The notes beneath the pieces are model-generated. The model was not told the DNA's origin, made no database searches, and saw only the letters and a list, made by a program, of their open reading frames with translations. Below, piece after piece: positions 8,021 through 15,887 of a stretch of 33,969 nucleotides of DNA. The stretch lies in assembly GCA_022614915.1 (NCBI GenBank), contig JAKEHV010000528.1, forward strand, positions 1 through 33,969, in the 5' to 3' direction. How positions within the stretch are numbered: position 1 is the first letter of the stretch; each line of letters starts with the position of its first letter. The position numbers were made by a program, and so were the translations under genes. The stretch comes from Gemmataceae bacterium. GTDB lineage: Bacteria; Planctomycetota; Planctomycetia; Gemmatales; Gemmataceae.

Positions 8021-8284
8021 TTAAGCAGCTTGCGGCAAAGCGGCGACTTTGGCGACCATGAGGTCCAACAAGTCGCCCACCGTCACGAGATTCAACAGTT
8101 CATCCTGGCTGAGGCGAATGCGAAAATGCCGCTCGATTTGCGAAACGATGCTGACCACATCCACGGAGTCGAGGCCCAATTCCTCGCGCAGCTTCTTGGC
8201 GTCTTCCAGGTTGGCGTAATTCTCCCCCGTGTCCGCTTCCATGAGTTCGATCAACGTTTGGCGAATGGCGGCTCGATCGGCCAT
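8021..8284 (-). CDS. Stand-alone acyl carrier protein
   Basis: An 87-residue acidic four-helix carrier protein. The phosphopantetheine attachment motif LGLDSVDVV places the modified Ser at residue 40. Helix 2 continues as SIVSQIERHFRIRLSQDEL and the tail is VTVGDLLDLMVAK, all as in ACP. The ATG at 8284 is preferred to an in-frame ATG 63 bases upstream because GGAAGGGGA precedes it and the upstream residues look non-native. There are no fatty-acid synthase genes (fabD, fabG, fabF) beside it, so it is probably a specialised carrier, for example for a secondary lipid, and not the main AcpP. Its partner enzymes are not in the window. Confidence 0.9.
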   Translation of the reverse strand: MADRAAIRQTLIELMEADTGENYANLEDAKKLREELGLDSVDVVSIVSQIERHFRIRLSQDELLNLVTVGDLLDLMVAKVAALPQAA

Positions 8285-8370
8285 GGCGTCCCCTTCCTTG
8301 GATGTGCGCACAGAGGATAAGAAACCAGTTTTTGTGTTTTCAGGCAAGATCGATTTTTGTGGGGATTTCT

Positions 8371-8464
8371 AAACGCAGAGGGCGCAGAGAGCGCGGAGGA
8401 ATTCCAAAAGGACTGATTGTATCTTTCTGCTCATTTCTCTGCGTCCTCCGCGTCCTCTGCGTTT
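8371..8464. repeat. CAGAG-type inverted repeat (copy 3)
   Basis: Arms 8371-8400 and 8434-8464 are imperfect reverse complements made of ACGCAGAGN-like units, nearly the same as copy 1 at 126-215. It fills the gap between the DUF6134-like gene and the acyl carrier protein gene. Confidence 0.8.
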
Positions 8465-8490
8465 CAAGTGCCGCGTCGAAGCGTCAACAA

Positions 8491-9159
8491 CTAGCGACGC
8501 ACGCTCAAGAGCTGCACGATCGTCTTGTGCCCGGATTCGACAAACTCCTGGCGAACCATGCGATGATAGCGGTCGAACCAAATATCGACGGGATAGGGCC
8601 CACCGCTCACGCGAAACCGGTAGCACGCTTGCGGCTGGTTGGCGATCGTGAGTTGTTCCGTGCCAATGTAATTCAATTGGCCCGCGAATTCCTTGCCGCT
8701 GTCCACTTCGAACACCGGCACCGGCTTGTTGTGAAAGCGGGCGTCGGCGAGCTTCCAAAAACTGTTCGTCCACACATCGGCGCGCACCGCTTTGTCCTGG
8801 CCGTTGACGCGGGCCCGCAGTTGGTTGCCGTCCACCGACACCACCACCTCAGTCTTCTTGCCGTTTTCGACAGTGTTGGAGCGGACGCCGATGAGCTTGC
8901 CGTCCTTCCACCATTCGGTGCCGTCGATGCGCACGCTGTAATTGCCGATCAGGAGACGCACGTCGACGCGCGCCGTCCCAGTCACCACGGTGGTGCCGTC
9001 GTCCTGCGTGACGATAGTCATCCGCGATTGGCCCGCTTCTTTGCCGTCGACGAGAATGGAATAGTCGCGCTGTTCGGTGTGCGAAGCGGCCGCGACACCG
9101 GACCAGGATGCAAAAATGGCCAAAGCGGCAACGGATCGGCATCCGGCGGACAGCATCAT
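8491..9159 (-). CDS. Secreted DUF6134-like protein
   Basis: A 222-residue exported protein. The chosen start (9159, two adjacent ATG codons) gives a signal peptide MMLSAGCRSVAALAIFASWSGVAAA-like segment; upstream in-frame residues look non-coding. The mature part is beta-rich, begins RDYSILVDGKEAGQSRMTI and runs as alternating strands, with WWKDGKLIGV and a C-terminal IWFDRYHRMVRQEF. This pattern (a short DGK turn after the first strand, a repeated beta-sandwich-like series) fits the DUF6134 family of unknown function. Lipid- or lipoprotein-binding beta folds are possible. Third of a run of minus-strand genes but separated by gaps on both sides. Confidence 0.65.
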   Translation of the reverse strand: MMLSAGCRSVAALAIFASWSGVAAASHTEQRDYSILVDGKEAGQSRMTIVTQDDGTTVVTGTARVDVRLLIGNYSVRIDGTEWWKDGKLIGVRSNTVENGKKTEVVVSVDGNQLRARVNGQDKAVRADVWTNSFWKLADARFHNKPVPVFEVDSGKEFAGQLNYIGTEQLTIANQPQACYRFRVSGGPYPVDIWFDRYHRMVRQEFVESGHKTIVQLLSVRR

Positions 9160-9322
9160 GACCAGGGCTCCCAAGCGCGAAATGGTGTCGAAACTGGGAG
9201 CAGTATAGGGGAGATCGAAAAGTGAAAGAAAGCCCGAATGCGAGCGCGAGTCCACTTTTGTCGTAAGTAATTGGCGCAAACTGGGGTCACTGCGCAAGCG
9301 GCCGGCCCAAAAAATCCGTCAC

Positions 9323-10435
9323 CTATTTCACCAGCCGCCAGCCCTTGTTGTCCACGTCGAGGGCGGTGTGGCCTTTGTGGCGCTCGTAAACGGCGTGCAT
9401 TTCCTCAATGGTGTCGAAGTAGCCGACAATGTGGGCGGCGCTGAAGGACTGTCCGGCCTTCACCGGTTTGCCGTGAACCTCCTCGATCAGGACGATGATG
9501 CCGCCCGGCCGCTGGCTGCACCACGCCTCGTAGACCACGGACGGCTCCAGCGTCAGCCCCGCCAGCCACGGGCCGTCTTTGCCCGTTTTCTTATCCCTTA
9601 AGTGGTAGGCGCGAATGAAATGCTCCGGCGTCTTGTGCGTGTCGCGGCGGTAGCCGAACTTCAAGTCGGGCGGAAAGGGCTCAAAGAACTCGCGGGCCGG
9701 CACGCGCAGCCCTTTGGGCCCGCTCAGGTAGCTCAAATACATCTCGCTGAAAGTGTCGCCCTTCTCGTGGCGGACACAGCCCGGAGTGTCGTTGCGGAGA
9801 AACATCTCGTCCGAGTCGTTGACGCTGTCGATCTTGTCCATCAGCACGAAATAGCGTGCGCCTTTGGGAAAGACGATAACTTGCGTCCAGCGCGATCCGG
9901 GTTTGCGGCCGGGGGCGGCGTATTCGAATTGGTAGGTCGTTTTCACGGCGATAAAGTCTTCACCGCGGATGATCTCGGGCTGGACCGGCTTCATGCGATG
10001 GCAAAGCTGCGGGCCCTCGACCACGCGTTTGCGATGGCTGCCGCCGTGCGCCATGAGCGCGTATTGACGCCGGCCAGGATCGGTCTCGTTCGTGTGCCAG
10101 GTGTAACGGCCGACGCCGTGCCCGTCCTTAGCGATAACTTGATCGCCATAGGCTTCGTCGCTGCCCGCCTCCATGAGCCAATCCACGACCATCAGGCCGT
10201 CGCCGATCTCGCGGAAGCCTGTGGTCTTGTCGAGAAAGGAACCCTTCTCAATGCCGGTCATCCACTGCTTGGGATTTTTCTTTGGGATGACGGCTTCGAG
10301 TTTGTCGGTCTCGATCTTGATGGCGCGGTCGTCCTGGGTGACGCGGGCCCAGGGGGGTTGGGCGAAAAGCGGGGCGGGGGTTGCAAGTGCGACGAATATC
10401 GCAAGACTCAACCAGCACGCGCTCAGATGCTGCAT
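9323..10435 (-). CDS. Secreted planctomycete protein next to PmoA-like gene
   Basis: A 370-residue protein with a signal peptide (MQHLSACWLSLAIFVALATP..LFAQ). The frame stays open another 234 bases upstream, but that part reads through two repeat hairpins, so the ATG at 10435 is taken as the start. The body is rich in beta strands with conserved-looking stretches (RYFVLMDKIDSVNDSDEMFLRNDTPG; WCSQRPGGIIVLIEEVHG). The style resembles carbohydrate-active or PmoA-neighbourhood proteins, but I do not recognise a named domain. Same strand as the DUF6807 gene 248 bases upstream, and both are exported, so a joint role in polymer or oligosaccharide use is a reasonable guess. Confidence 0.7.
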   Translation of the reverse strand: MQHLSACWLSLAIFVALATPAPLFAQPPWARVTQDDRAIKIETDKLEAVIPKKNPKQWMTGIEKGSFLDKTTGFREIGDGLMVVDWLMEAGSDEAYGDQVIAKDGHGVGRYTWHTNETDPGRRQYALMAHGGSHRKRVVEGPQLCHRMKPVQPEIIRGEDFIAVKTTYQFEYAAPGRKPGSRWTQVIVFPKGARYFVLMDKIDSVNDSDEMFLRNDTPGCVRHEKGDTFSEMYLSYLSGPKGLRVPAREFFEPFPPDLKFGYRRDTHKTPEHFIRAYHLRDKKTGKDGPWLAGLTLEPSVVYEAWCSQRPGGIIVLIEEVHGKPVKAGQSFSAAHIVGYFDTIEEMHAVYERHKGHTALDVDNKGWRLVK

Positions 10436-10466
10436 GCACGCAATCCGGCCGAATGTGGCGTGGGTG

Positions 10467-10528
10467 GCATGCCTTGGCGGCTCCTGTGTAAGGACATCGA
10501 ACCGGGGACCAGCACCGCCAAGGCATGC
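10467..10528. repeat. Structured hairpin element A
   Basis: Perfect 14-base arms 10467-10480 and 10515-10528 (GCATGCCTTGGCGG and its complement) enclose a 34-base loop. Element B at 10555-10616 is an inverted copy: the loops match at 26 of 34 positions, and the three stem positions that differ are each matched by a compensating change. Confidence 0.9.
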
Positions 10529-10554
10529 GAAGCGCCACGAAACCGGGCGCTTCT

Positions 10555-10616
10555 GCATGCTTTCGCCGTGCTGGTCCGGAATTCGCTGCCCTTGCACAGG
10601 ATCGGCGAAAGCATGC
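10555..10616. repeat. Structured hairpin element B (inverted copy of A)
   Basis: Perfect 14-base arms 10555-10568 and 10603-10616 (GCATGCTTTCGCCG and its complement) enclose a 34-base loop that is the reverse complement of the loop of A with eight differences. GGGTG flanks the outer side and GAAGCGCC the inner side of both copies; the inner flanks (about 10529-10553) pair with each other. Together they fill most of the gap between the two secreted-protein genes. Confidence 0.9.
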
Positions 10617-10683
10617 CACCCATCACGGTCACTAAGAACGGATCTTAGACTGCGGTGCGCGACATGCATATATTCCTCCGAAA

Positions 10684-12042
10684 TTATTTCACAGTCACTT
10701 TGGGTGGCTCCCGAAACGCGTTACTCAACGCCTCGACCGCGTCCACCGTCATTTCGCCATCCTGGACCCAGACGCGATACGTCACGACGAGCGGGTTCTT
10801 TTCGGTCAGGTCGTATTCGAAGTAGCAGCCAAACCGCCCGTAGGTGCGTTCGCTCCAGCGCGACTCACCGGGGTTGTCCGGATGGTTGAGGTAGGCCACG
10901 GTGAAGCGTTTGCCGTCGATCACAAAGCTGCATGCGTCCCAGGGCAAGTTGACCGGTCCCGTTTCCGTCTTGGGATCCCAGTTGCGCGTTTCGCCATATT
11001 CCCCCTTGCCGTCGGGACGCAGGAAATAGGTCTGTTTCTCGTTTTTTTGTTCGTAGAGGTCGTTGTGAGCGCGGAACTGGAAGCCAGCGTGCTGCGGGTC
11101 GCCGCGCAGCTTGACAAGTCCGCCCGTCGTCTTCAGGCGCGAGGTGAATTCGACCAGCGTCTTTCGCAGGTAGTCCCGGATGAGAAGCACGGTGATCTCG
11201 CGCTCCTCCTTGGCGAAGACCTTGTTGTCCGGCCCGTGCCAATCGACCGCGACGCGCTGGCGGGCGATGATCCGGCCCGCTTCCGTCGCCAAGAAACCCG
11301 CATGCGCTTGATGGGTGTCGCCCGGCTGCGCGCTCCACATGTTGCATTGCTTGTCGCCGTCGTAAGTGATCTTGCTATAGGCGAACATGAGGCCGCGGTG
11401 GTGGGGATACAAGTTGTCCTTGGGGTCTTTGGGCAATGGGTCGTTGGTGTCGCCGCCGTTGGTAATGAAGCGCGGCTGCCTTCCACCCTTGAACGGATTG
11501 CCGGCGCCCATGACATATAGATGATGAAACACCATGTTGGTCTGGACACGTTTTTCCTTGGAGGAATTGTCGTAGGCACTGTGCACGTAGCGCAGCACCG
11601 GCCGCTTGCCGTAGTTCAATGACAATTCGGCAAACTTCCCGTCCTTCTTGCTCCAGTCGTAGCTGAAGCCGGAGATCGGCTTGCTCAGTGGGCCCAGGTG
11701 CACTTTCACTTTGGTGATCGTGCCGGCCTTGAATGAGCCGAACAAGTCGATGTGCAAGTCGCGGCGCACCAGACCTTCGGCGGACGGCTTAATGTGCGCC
11801 GTCCGCAGTCCCGGCACCGTGAGTTGACCCATCACCATGGGCTTGGCTTTTGATCCTTCGACATCGACCATGAGGTCGCGCCGCTCGGCATCTTCCTTGG
11901 CCAGGCTGAGCGGCACAGTTACGATGGGAACGGTCAGGTCATTTGTGTGCGTGATTTCCAAATCGATAGTGCGGTTCTGAGCCACAGCCGGCTCGGCGAG
12001 CGCCAGAATGCCAACGATTGCAGCGCAGAGGATCTTATTCAT
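10684..12042 (-). CDS. Secreted PmoA-like (DUF6807) protein
   Basis: A 452-residue exported protein with a short signal peptide (MNKILCAAIVGILALAEPAVAQ). An N-terminal beta domain (about 25-125) precedes the PmoA/DUF6807 region, recognised by a PVLRYVHSAY-like strand, the motif YPHHRGLMFAYSKI (about 216-229) and a late strand pair FEYDLTEKNPLVVTYRVWVQDGEMT. Planctomycetes hold many copies, usually beside sugar-processing genes. Despite the name, no methane oxidation is implied. The His-rich HHRG stretch may bind a ligand or metal. GGAG lies 9 bases before the ATG. Likely functional partner of the next secreted gene downstream. Confidence 0.82.
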   Translation of the reverse strand: MNKILCAAIVGILALAEPAVAQNRTIDLEITHTNDLTVPIVTVPLSLAKEDAERRDLMVDVEGSKAKPMVMGQLTVPGLRTAHIKPSAEGLVRRDLHIDLFGSFKAGTITKVKVHLGPLSKPISGFSYDWSKKDGKFAELSLNYGKRPVLRYVHSAYDNSSKEKRVQTNMVFHHLYVMGAGNPFKGGRQPRFITNGGDTNDPLPKDPKDNLYPHHRGLMFAYSKITYDGDKQCNMWSAQPGDTHQAHAGFLATEAGRIIARQRVAVDWHGPDNKVFAKEEREITVLLIRDYLRKTLVEFTSRLKTTGGLVKLRGDPQHAGFQFRAHNDLYEQKNEKQTYFLRPDGKGEYGETRNWDPKTETGPVNLPWDACSFVIDGKRFTVAYLNHPDNPGESRWSERTYGRFGCYFEYDLTEKNPLVVTYRVWVQDGEMTVDAVEALSNAFREPPKVTVK

Positions 12043-12113
12043 GGGCGGATCTCCGAGTGCGAGTGTTGAACTTCACTACGATGTTTTTTCAAGTTCATTG
12101 CAACATGCTTCCA

Positions 12114-12533
12114 TCAGTCGATCACAACATTGTATCCCAACACATCAACGACCCGGCGAACAAGTGGCGTCGCTTTGTCCTCGTGCTGCCCACAACTGAA
12201 TCCGATGATCATTGGCTCTTCAGGAATGATGGCGAACCTGATCCATCCAAACTCGGATGCCGTATCGTCACCGAGCGTTACCATAATGGCTTCTTCGCGC
12301 ACAGCTTCAAGCTGGGCAATGACGTCGTCCAGCCGAGCAGCTTCCGGCGGAGGATCACGCCAGCGGGAATAACCTGCTTTGATGCGAAGAAGGTGTGCAA
12401 TCATGTCTCCGACATGGTCTGCGCCTGCAGATTGATCCGCGTCCACGAAATCGAAGGCTTGACGCAAAAGCTTGACAGCTTTCTTCGGCGTAAGAAAGCA
12501 CTTCCCTTCTTTTGGTTGGAGTCGATGCGCCAT
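12114..12533 (-). CDS. Small hypothetical protein
   Basis: A 139-residue soluble protein of unknown family. It starts MAHRLQPKEGKCFLTPKKAV; the ATG at 12533 is preferred because GGGGGA lies just upstream and the preceding in-frame residues overlap the BamE-like gene. The middle is helical and acidic (PPPEAARLDDVIAQLEAVREEAIMVTLGDD) and the end is beta-like (FGWIRFAIIPEEPMIIGFSCGQ..). No signal peptide or membrane segment. It begins 21 bases after the end of the BamE-like gene and is probably cotranscribed with it. No function can be assigned. Confidence 0.6.
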   Translation of the reverse strand: MAHRLQPKEGKCFLTPKKAVKLLRQAFDFVDADQSAGADHVGDMIAHLLRIKAGYSRWRDPPPEAARLDDVIAQLEAVREEAIMVTLGDDTASEFGWIRFAIIPEEPMIIGFSCGQHEDKATPLVRRVVDVLGYNVVID

Positions 12534-12553
12534 GGTATTCCCCCAACTCAACA

Positions 12554-12973
12554 TCACCACGGCAGCAGACTGAGCAGGCGATCCCAAAAACCCAGTGCGG
12601 GCCTATCTTCGAAGCGCTTGCCGACAATGCGGCCATCGTGTCCGAGCTGCACGGAAATGCCGCCGTGCGATCCCTCCCAGCACATGATCGTGGACAGGTC
12701 CGGGCGGCTTTTGGACCAATCGCTGCCCTCGTGCAGGATTTCTTCCGGTTTCGCGTCCATCCAGCGCACGCGCCGCTTCTTGAACAGTTCTTCGAGCAAT
12801 TGCTCAATGCCGATGCCGGGACGGCCGACCACCGCTTCCGCCTCTTCGAGCGTCATGCCGATCTGGATTCTCTCGTAGGTGGCCCGGCTGACCGGGTCGC
12901 GCGGCCCGAAAACGAACAACGCGCCCAGGACGAGCGCCAAGACGAGCGCACACCATGTTGCTTTCCGCTTCAC
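12554..12973 (-). CDS. Membrane-anchored SmpA/BamE-like small protein
   Basis: A 139-residue protein with an N-terminal hydrophobic anchor (about 5-24, LVLALVLGALFVFG) and a short outer domain. The stretch TYERIQIGMTLEEAEAVVGRPG (about 32-53) is the SmpA/OmlA-type motif (xxxIxxGMTxxEVxxxLGxP) found in BamE and in many small planctomycete proteins. The rest predicts a beta hairpin (GGISVQLGHDGRIVGKRF) after a variable linker. Start GTG at 12973 with AAAGG upstream. In planctomycetes these paralogues are numerous and need not belong to an outer-membrane assembly machine. Confidence 0.75.
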   Translation of the reverse strand: MKRKATWCALVLALVLGALFVFGPRDPVSRATYERIQIGMTLEEAEAVVGRPGIGIEQLLEELFKKRRVRWMDAKPEEILHEGSDWSKSRPDLSTIMCWEGSHGGISVQLGHDGRIVGKRFEDRPALGFWDRLLSLLPW

Positions 12974-13166
12974 GATAAGCTGCCTTTATTCGGCCGCCGC
13001 CCGCGGCTTGGATGTATTCTGCAACACGTCGCCTGTCGTTTAGTTTAGCAAGATCAAGCGGCGTGTGGCTGTCGACCATCGTCGCGAGTTTGTCTGTCCC
13101 GGGTTCCTGCAAGAGCATTTTGACTTTGACGCCTTGGTCGCGCTCGGCGGCGCTGTGCGACAAGGA
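12972..13166 (-). pseudogene. Ankyrin-repeat gene remnant
   Basis: In the gap between the BamE-like gene and TIGR03067 the minus strand encodes, without a plausible start or its own stop, about 65 residues with a clear ankyrin look. HSAAERDQGVKVKMLLQ matches the AA-x-x-G..LL helix pair, and DSHTPLDLAKLNDRRRVAEYI matches the TPLDLA..N..VAEYL signature. The frame then runs on over the BamE-like gene start in a different frame. It reads best as the leftover of a degraded or deleted ankyrin protein. Ankyrin identity rests on motif reading only. Confidence 0.45.
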
Positions 13167-13215
13167 CGCGTGACATATGTTACCAGGAATCCTGAACTCT
13201 TTTCGGAGGTGGCTC

Positions 13216-13680
13216 ATGCGGGCGCACATAGTATCGGTCCTGGCTGTCGGTTCCGTGGTGATCGCATTTGGTCTCGTGACGGCTGGCGAAGACAAGAAGG
13301 GAGACGCGGTCAAAATGGAGATGAAGCAGCTAGAAGGCGTCTGGGTCTTGCAGTCGCTGGAAAACGACGGCAAGCCCCTGTCCGAGGAACTGATCAAGCA
13401 AATCCGGCTGACGATCAAGGGCGACCGCTACACAGTCGACATCGGCGACCGCAAGGTGGAATTGACCTACAAGTTGGACCCGTCGAAGAAGCCAAAGACA
13501 ATCGACTTCTCCCTCGTCGGCGATGACGAGAAGAAGACGACCCCGGGCATTTACGAGCTGGCAACGGACACACTCAAAATGTGCCGGGCTTCGGAAGTGG
13601 GCGGAAAGCGGCCGGCGGAATTCTCCGCCGCCGAAGGCTCGGGCCGAATCCTGGCGGTGTACAAGCGCGAGAAGAAATGA
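13216..13680 (+). CDS. TIGR03067-family exported protein
   Basis: A 154-residue planctomycete-typical protein. The ATG at 13216 is chosen over one 39 bases upstream because a strong GGAGGT lies 5 bases before it, and this gives a clean signal peptide (MRAHIVSVLAVGSVVIAFGLVTAG). The body shows the TIGR03067 landmarks in order: LEGVWVLQSLENDGKPL, GDRYTVDIGD, YKLDPSKKPKTID, GIYELATDTLKMC and a terminal GSGRILAVYKR. The fold is thought to be a lipocalin-like beta barrel; ligand and role are unknown. Planctomycete genomes carry many copies. Confidence 0.9.
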   Translation: MRAHIVSVLAVGSVVIAFGLVTAGEDKKGDAVKMEMKQLEGVWVLQSLENDGKPLSEELIKQIRLTIKGDRYTVDIGDRKVELTYKLDPSKKPKTIDFSLVGDDEKKTTPGIYELATDTLKMCRASEVGGKRPAEFSAAEGSGRILAVYKREKK

Positions 13681-13722
13681 GCTACGGCGAATCCGGCAAC
13701 GCAAGGGCAGACGACTGGCAGG

Positions 13723-15768
13723 TCATCGGCACAAAGTCTTGCCGTCCTTTCCAAGCTGGCGAATGAGTTCTACTTCAGGCCCCGTCAGCGCTCGTGGAAA
13801 CACCGCCACCTCATCCAGGTCGCCTCGCAGGTTGTGGCCCACGAGATCGACGACCGGGTCGGGCGCGTCAACCATTTGCAGGCCCACGCCGGTATCGAGA
13901 TTGTCGATCGTGATTTGCAAATGGCCCTTGCCGACGTCGCCGTTGTAAAGGACCACGGCCAAAAAATGCCAAACGTCGGGACGGAGGCCCTCCCCGGCGA
14001 AGCCGCCGTAGTCCCAGGGGTCCGGCTTGCGGTGCTGGTTGAACGCGGCGATACGAACCGCGAAGTTGGGCTGGATTTCAATCGCAAAGGCCGGCGCGTA
14101 CGGCTTGAGGTGATCGCCCAATTGGTAGATGCGTTGCGTCATGCCCTTCGTCTTAATGGGCCGGACCCACGCCGTGATCGTGTAGTTGGGCTGACGGTTG
14201 ATCAAAGACTTGGCCAGGCGCAAGGATGCTGCCATGCGACACATCAAGCCGCCGCCGACTTTGCCGTCGGCGTTGAACTCCACGTTTTCACAAACGCCGT
14301 CATTCCCCCGGCCGCTGAGGTCGCGAACGTAGGTTAAGTTGCCTTTCTTGTAGAAAGTGTCCTTTTCGAAGGTCATCAACAAGACGGCCTCGCGCAGCAA
14401 GTCAAGAGCGGGCGTGACGGTTAGTTCCGAACCTTTGACGGTTGGCGGCTTGCCGTTGCTGTTGACGACCGGACCATTCCCCGTGCCCTTCTCCTTCTCG
14501 GGGAGAATCATGATGACGACCGCGACCGCGAGCACACCGAGCAACCCCACGACCGCCGCGGCGCGCATCCAGCGCGACGGTCGCGGCTGCCGGCGCCGCC
14601 GACTCAGTGCCGCTTCGGCGATGCGATCAAGCTGCTCGGCGACCGCCGTCGCGGAAGCGGGCCGGCCGGCCGGGTCCTTGCTCAACAGCCGCATGATGAG
14701 CTCCGAGAGAGCAGCCGGGCACTCCGGATTAAGCTGTTGCGGCGGCGCGGGCTGTTCGACCGCCAGCGCTCGGAGGATTTGCAGCGTCGAGTCGCCGCGG
14801 AACGGCCGCACGCCGACCACCATTCGGTACAGCACGCAGCCCAGACTGAACAGGTCGCTACGCGCGTCCACCGGCTTGCCCTCGGCCTGCTCGGGCGCCA
14901 TGTACGCCGGTGTACCCACCACTGTGCCGGACTTCGTGAGCTTTGCCTCGTCCGCAGCGGCGCGGGCCAGACCGAAGTCGAGCAGCTTGACCAGTCCACC
15001 ACTCACCACTCCATCACTCACCAAAAAGATGTTGGCCGGCTTGAGGTCGCGATGGATCAGGCTGAGCTCGTGAGCCGCCGCAAGTCCCTGGGCGATCTGC
15101 CGGCCCAAATCCACCGCCGTGGAGATCGGTATTCGGTTCTCGCGCTCCAGACGCGCTTCGAGCGATTCGCCTTGCAAGAGCTCCATGGCCAAATAGCCGA
15201 CGCCCGCCTGTTCGCCCGCCTGGAAGATGGTGACGACGTGCTCATGCCGGATTGCGGCGGCGGCCTGGGCTTCGCGCAGGAAACGCTGCCGCGCCGACGG
15301 CCGCTCGGCCAGGGCGCCGCGTAAGACTTTCAGGGCCACCGGCCGTTTGAGGACGCTATCCTCGGCCAGAAAGACGACCCCCATGCCGCCCCGGCCCAGC
15401 ACCTTCAGGACACGATAGATCCCCAGCCAACCGATCTCGCCGCCGCCCCGCGCCGGCTGCAGCATGGAAGTGGGATCGGAGGTTTCTTCCGAAGCGTCGC
15501 CGGCGGTCGTAGGCGTTTCCACGCGTCCGACCGCCCACTTCTCGAGCCGCTGCATCATCGCCTCGACCGGCGGCGTGATCGCCACGTCCCGCCCCGCACT
15601 CCCTTGCAGCGCCCTGAGCCAATCACAGCCCCACGCGCCGAACCGCTCGCCGCACGACGCACACTGCTCCAGATGCCGCGCCACAACCTCGCTGTCCTCG
15701 GGCGACAGCGTGCCATGGGCGAGCTGTTCGAAGACGGAAGCGTCGGGACAGGCGGATGTGGTGTTCAT
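13723..15768 (-). CDS. Ser/Thr protein kinase with zinc-finger-like N-terminus and LamG-like domain
   Basis: A 681-residue transmembrane kinase. Residues 10-50 resemble an anti-sigma/zinc-finger segment (ARHLEQCASCGERF, with the His-x3-Cys-x2-Cys spacing). The Hanks-type kinase domain spans about 118-385: glycine loop GRGGMG 125-130, catalytic Lys147 (VALKVL), HRDLKPAN 239-246 with Asp241, DFG 264-266 and APEQ 291-294, so it should be active. One membrane helix lies at about 402-422. The outer part (about 450-681) is a LamG/concanavalin-like beta sandwich (TAWVRP..WHFLAVVLYNG..DLDEVAVFPRAL). The ATG at 15768 matches the usual MNT..CP start of these kinases. Ligands and targets are unknown. 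Confidence 0.93.
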   Translation of the reverse strand: MNTTSACPDASVFEQLAHGTLSPEDSEVVARHLEQCASCGERFGAWGCDWLRALQGSAGRDVAITPPVEAMMQRLEKWAVGRVETPTTAGDASEETSDPTSMLQPARGGGEIGWLGIYRVLKVLGRGGMGVVFLAEDSVLKRPVALKVLRGALAERPSARQRFLREAQAAAAIRHEHVVTIFQAGEQAGVGYLAMELLQGESLEARLERENRIPISTAVDLGRQIAQGLAAAHELSLIHRDLKPANIFLVSDGVVSGGLVKLLDFGLARAAADEAKLTKSGTVVGTPAYMAPEQAEGKPVDARSDLFSLGCVLYRMVVGVRPFRGDSTLQILRALAVEQPAPPQQLNPECPAALSELIMRLLSKDPAGRPASATAVAEQLDRIAEAALSRRRRQPRPSRWMRAAAVVGLLGVLAVAVVIMILPEKEKGTGNGPVVNSNGKPPTVKGSELTVTPALDLLREAVLLMTFEKDTFYKKGNLTYVRDLSGRGNDGVCENVEFNADGKVGGGLMCRMAASLRLAKSLINRQPNYTITAWVRPIKTKGMTQRIYQLGDHLKPYAPAFAIEIQPNFAVRIAAFNQHRKPDPWDYGGFAGEGLRPDVWHFLAVVLYNGDVGKGHLQITIDNLDTGVGLQMVDAPDPVVDLVGHNLRGDLDEVAVFPRALTGPEVELIRQLGKDGKTLCR

Positions 15769-15887
15769 GGCGCACCCGCGAGCGAATGAGCGGCTGCCAG
15801 TATACCGGCGCTCTGCAATGAATGCGAAAGTTTCCTGCGGCGGCCGTCTGGTGCAGACTGCGTCGGCAATCTGTGCTGCCTCAAGAA

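Noticed and set aside
9602-10648. A 348-residue plus-strand open frame
   Set aside because: Antisense to the secreted-protein gene and running through the repeat hairpins; its product is low-complexity with no motif.
10436-10669. 78-residue N-terminal extension of the secreted protein
   Set aside because: It only translates the two repeat hairpins; the signal peptide starts at the ATG at 10435.
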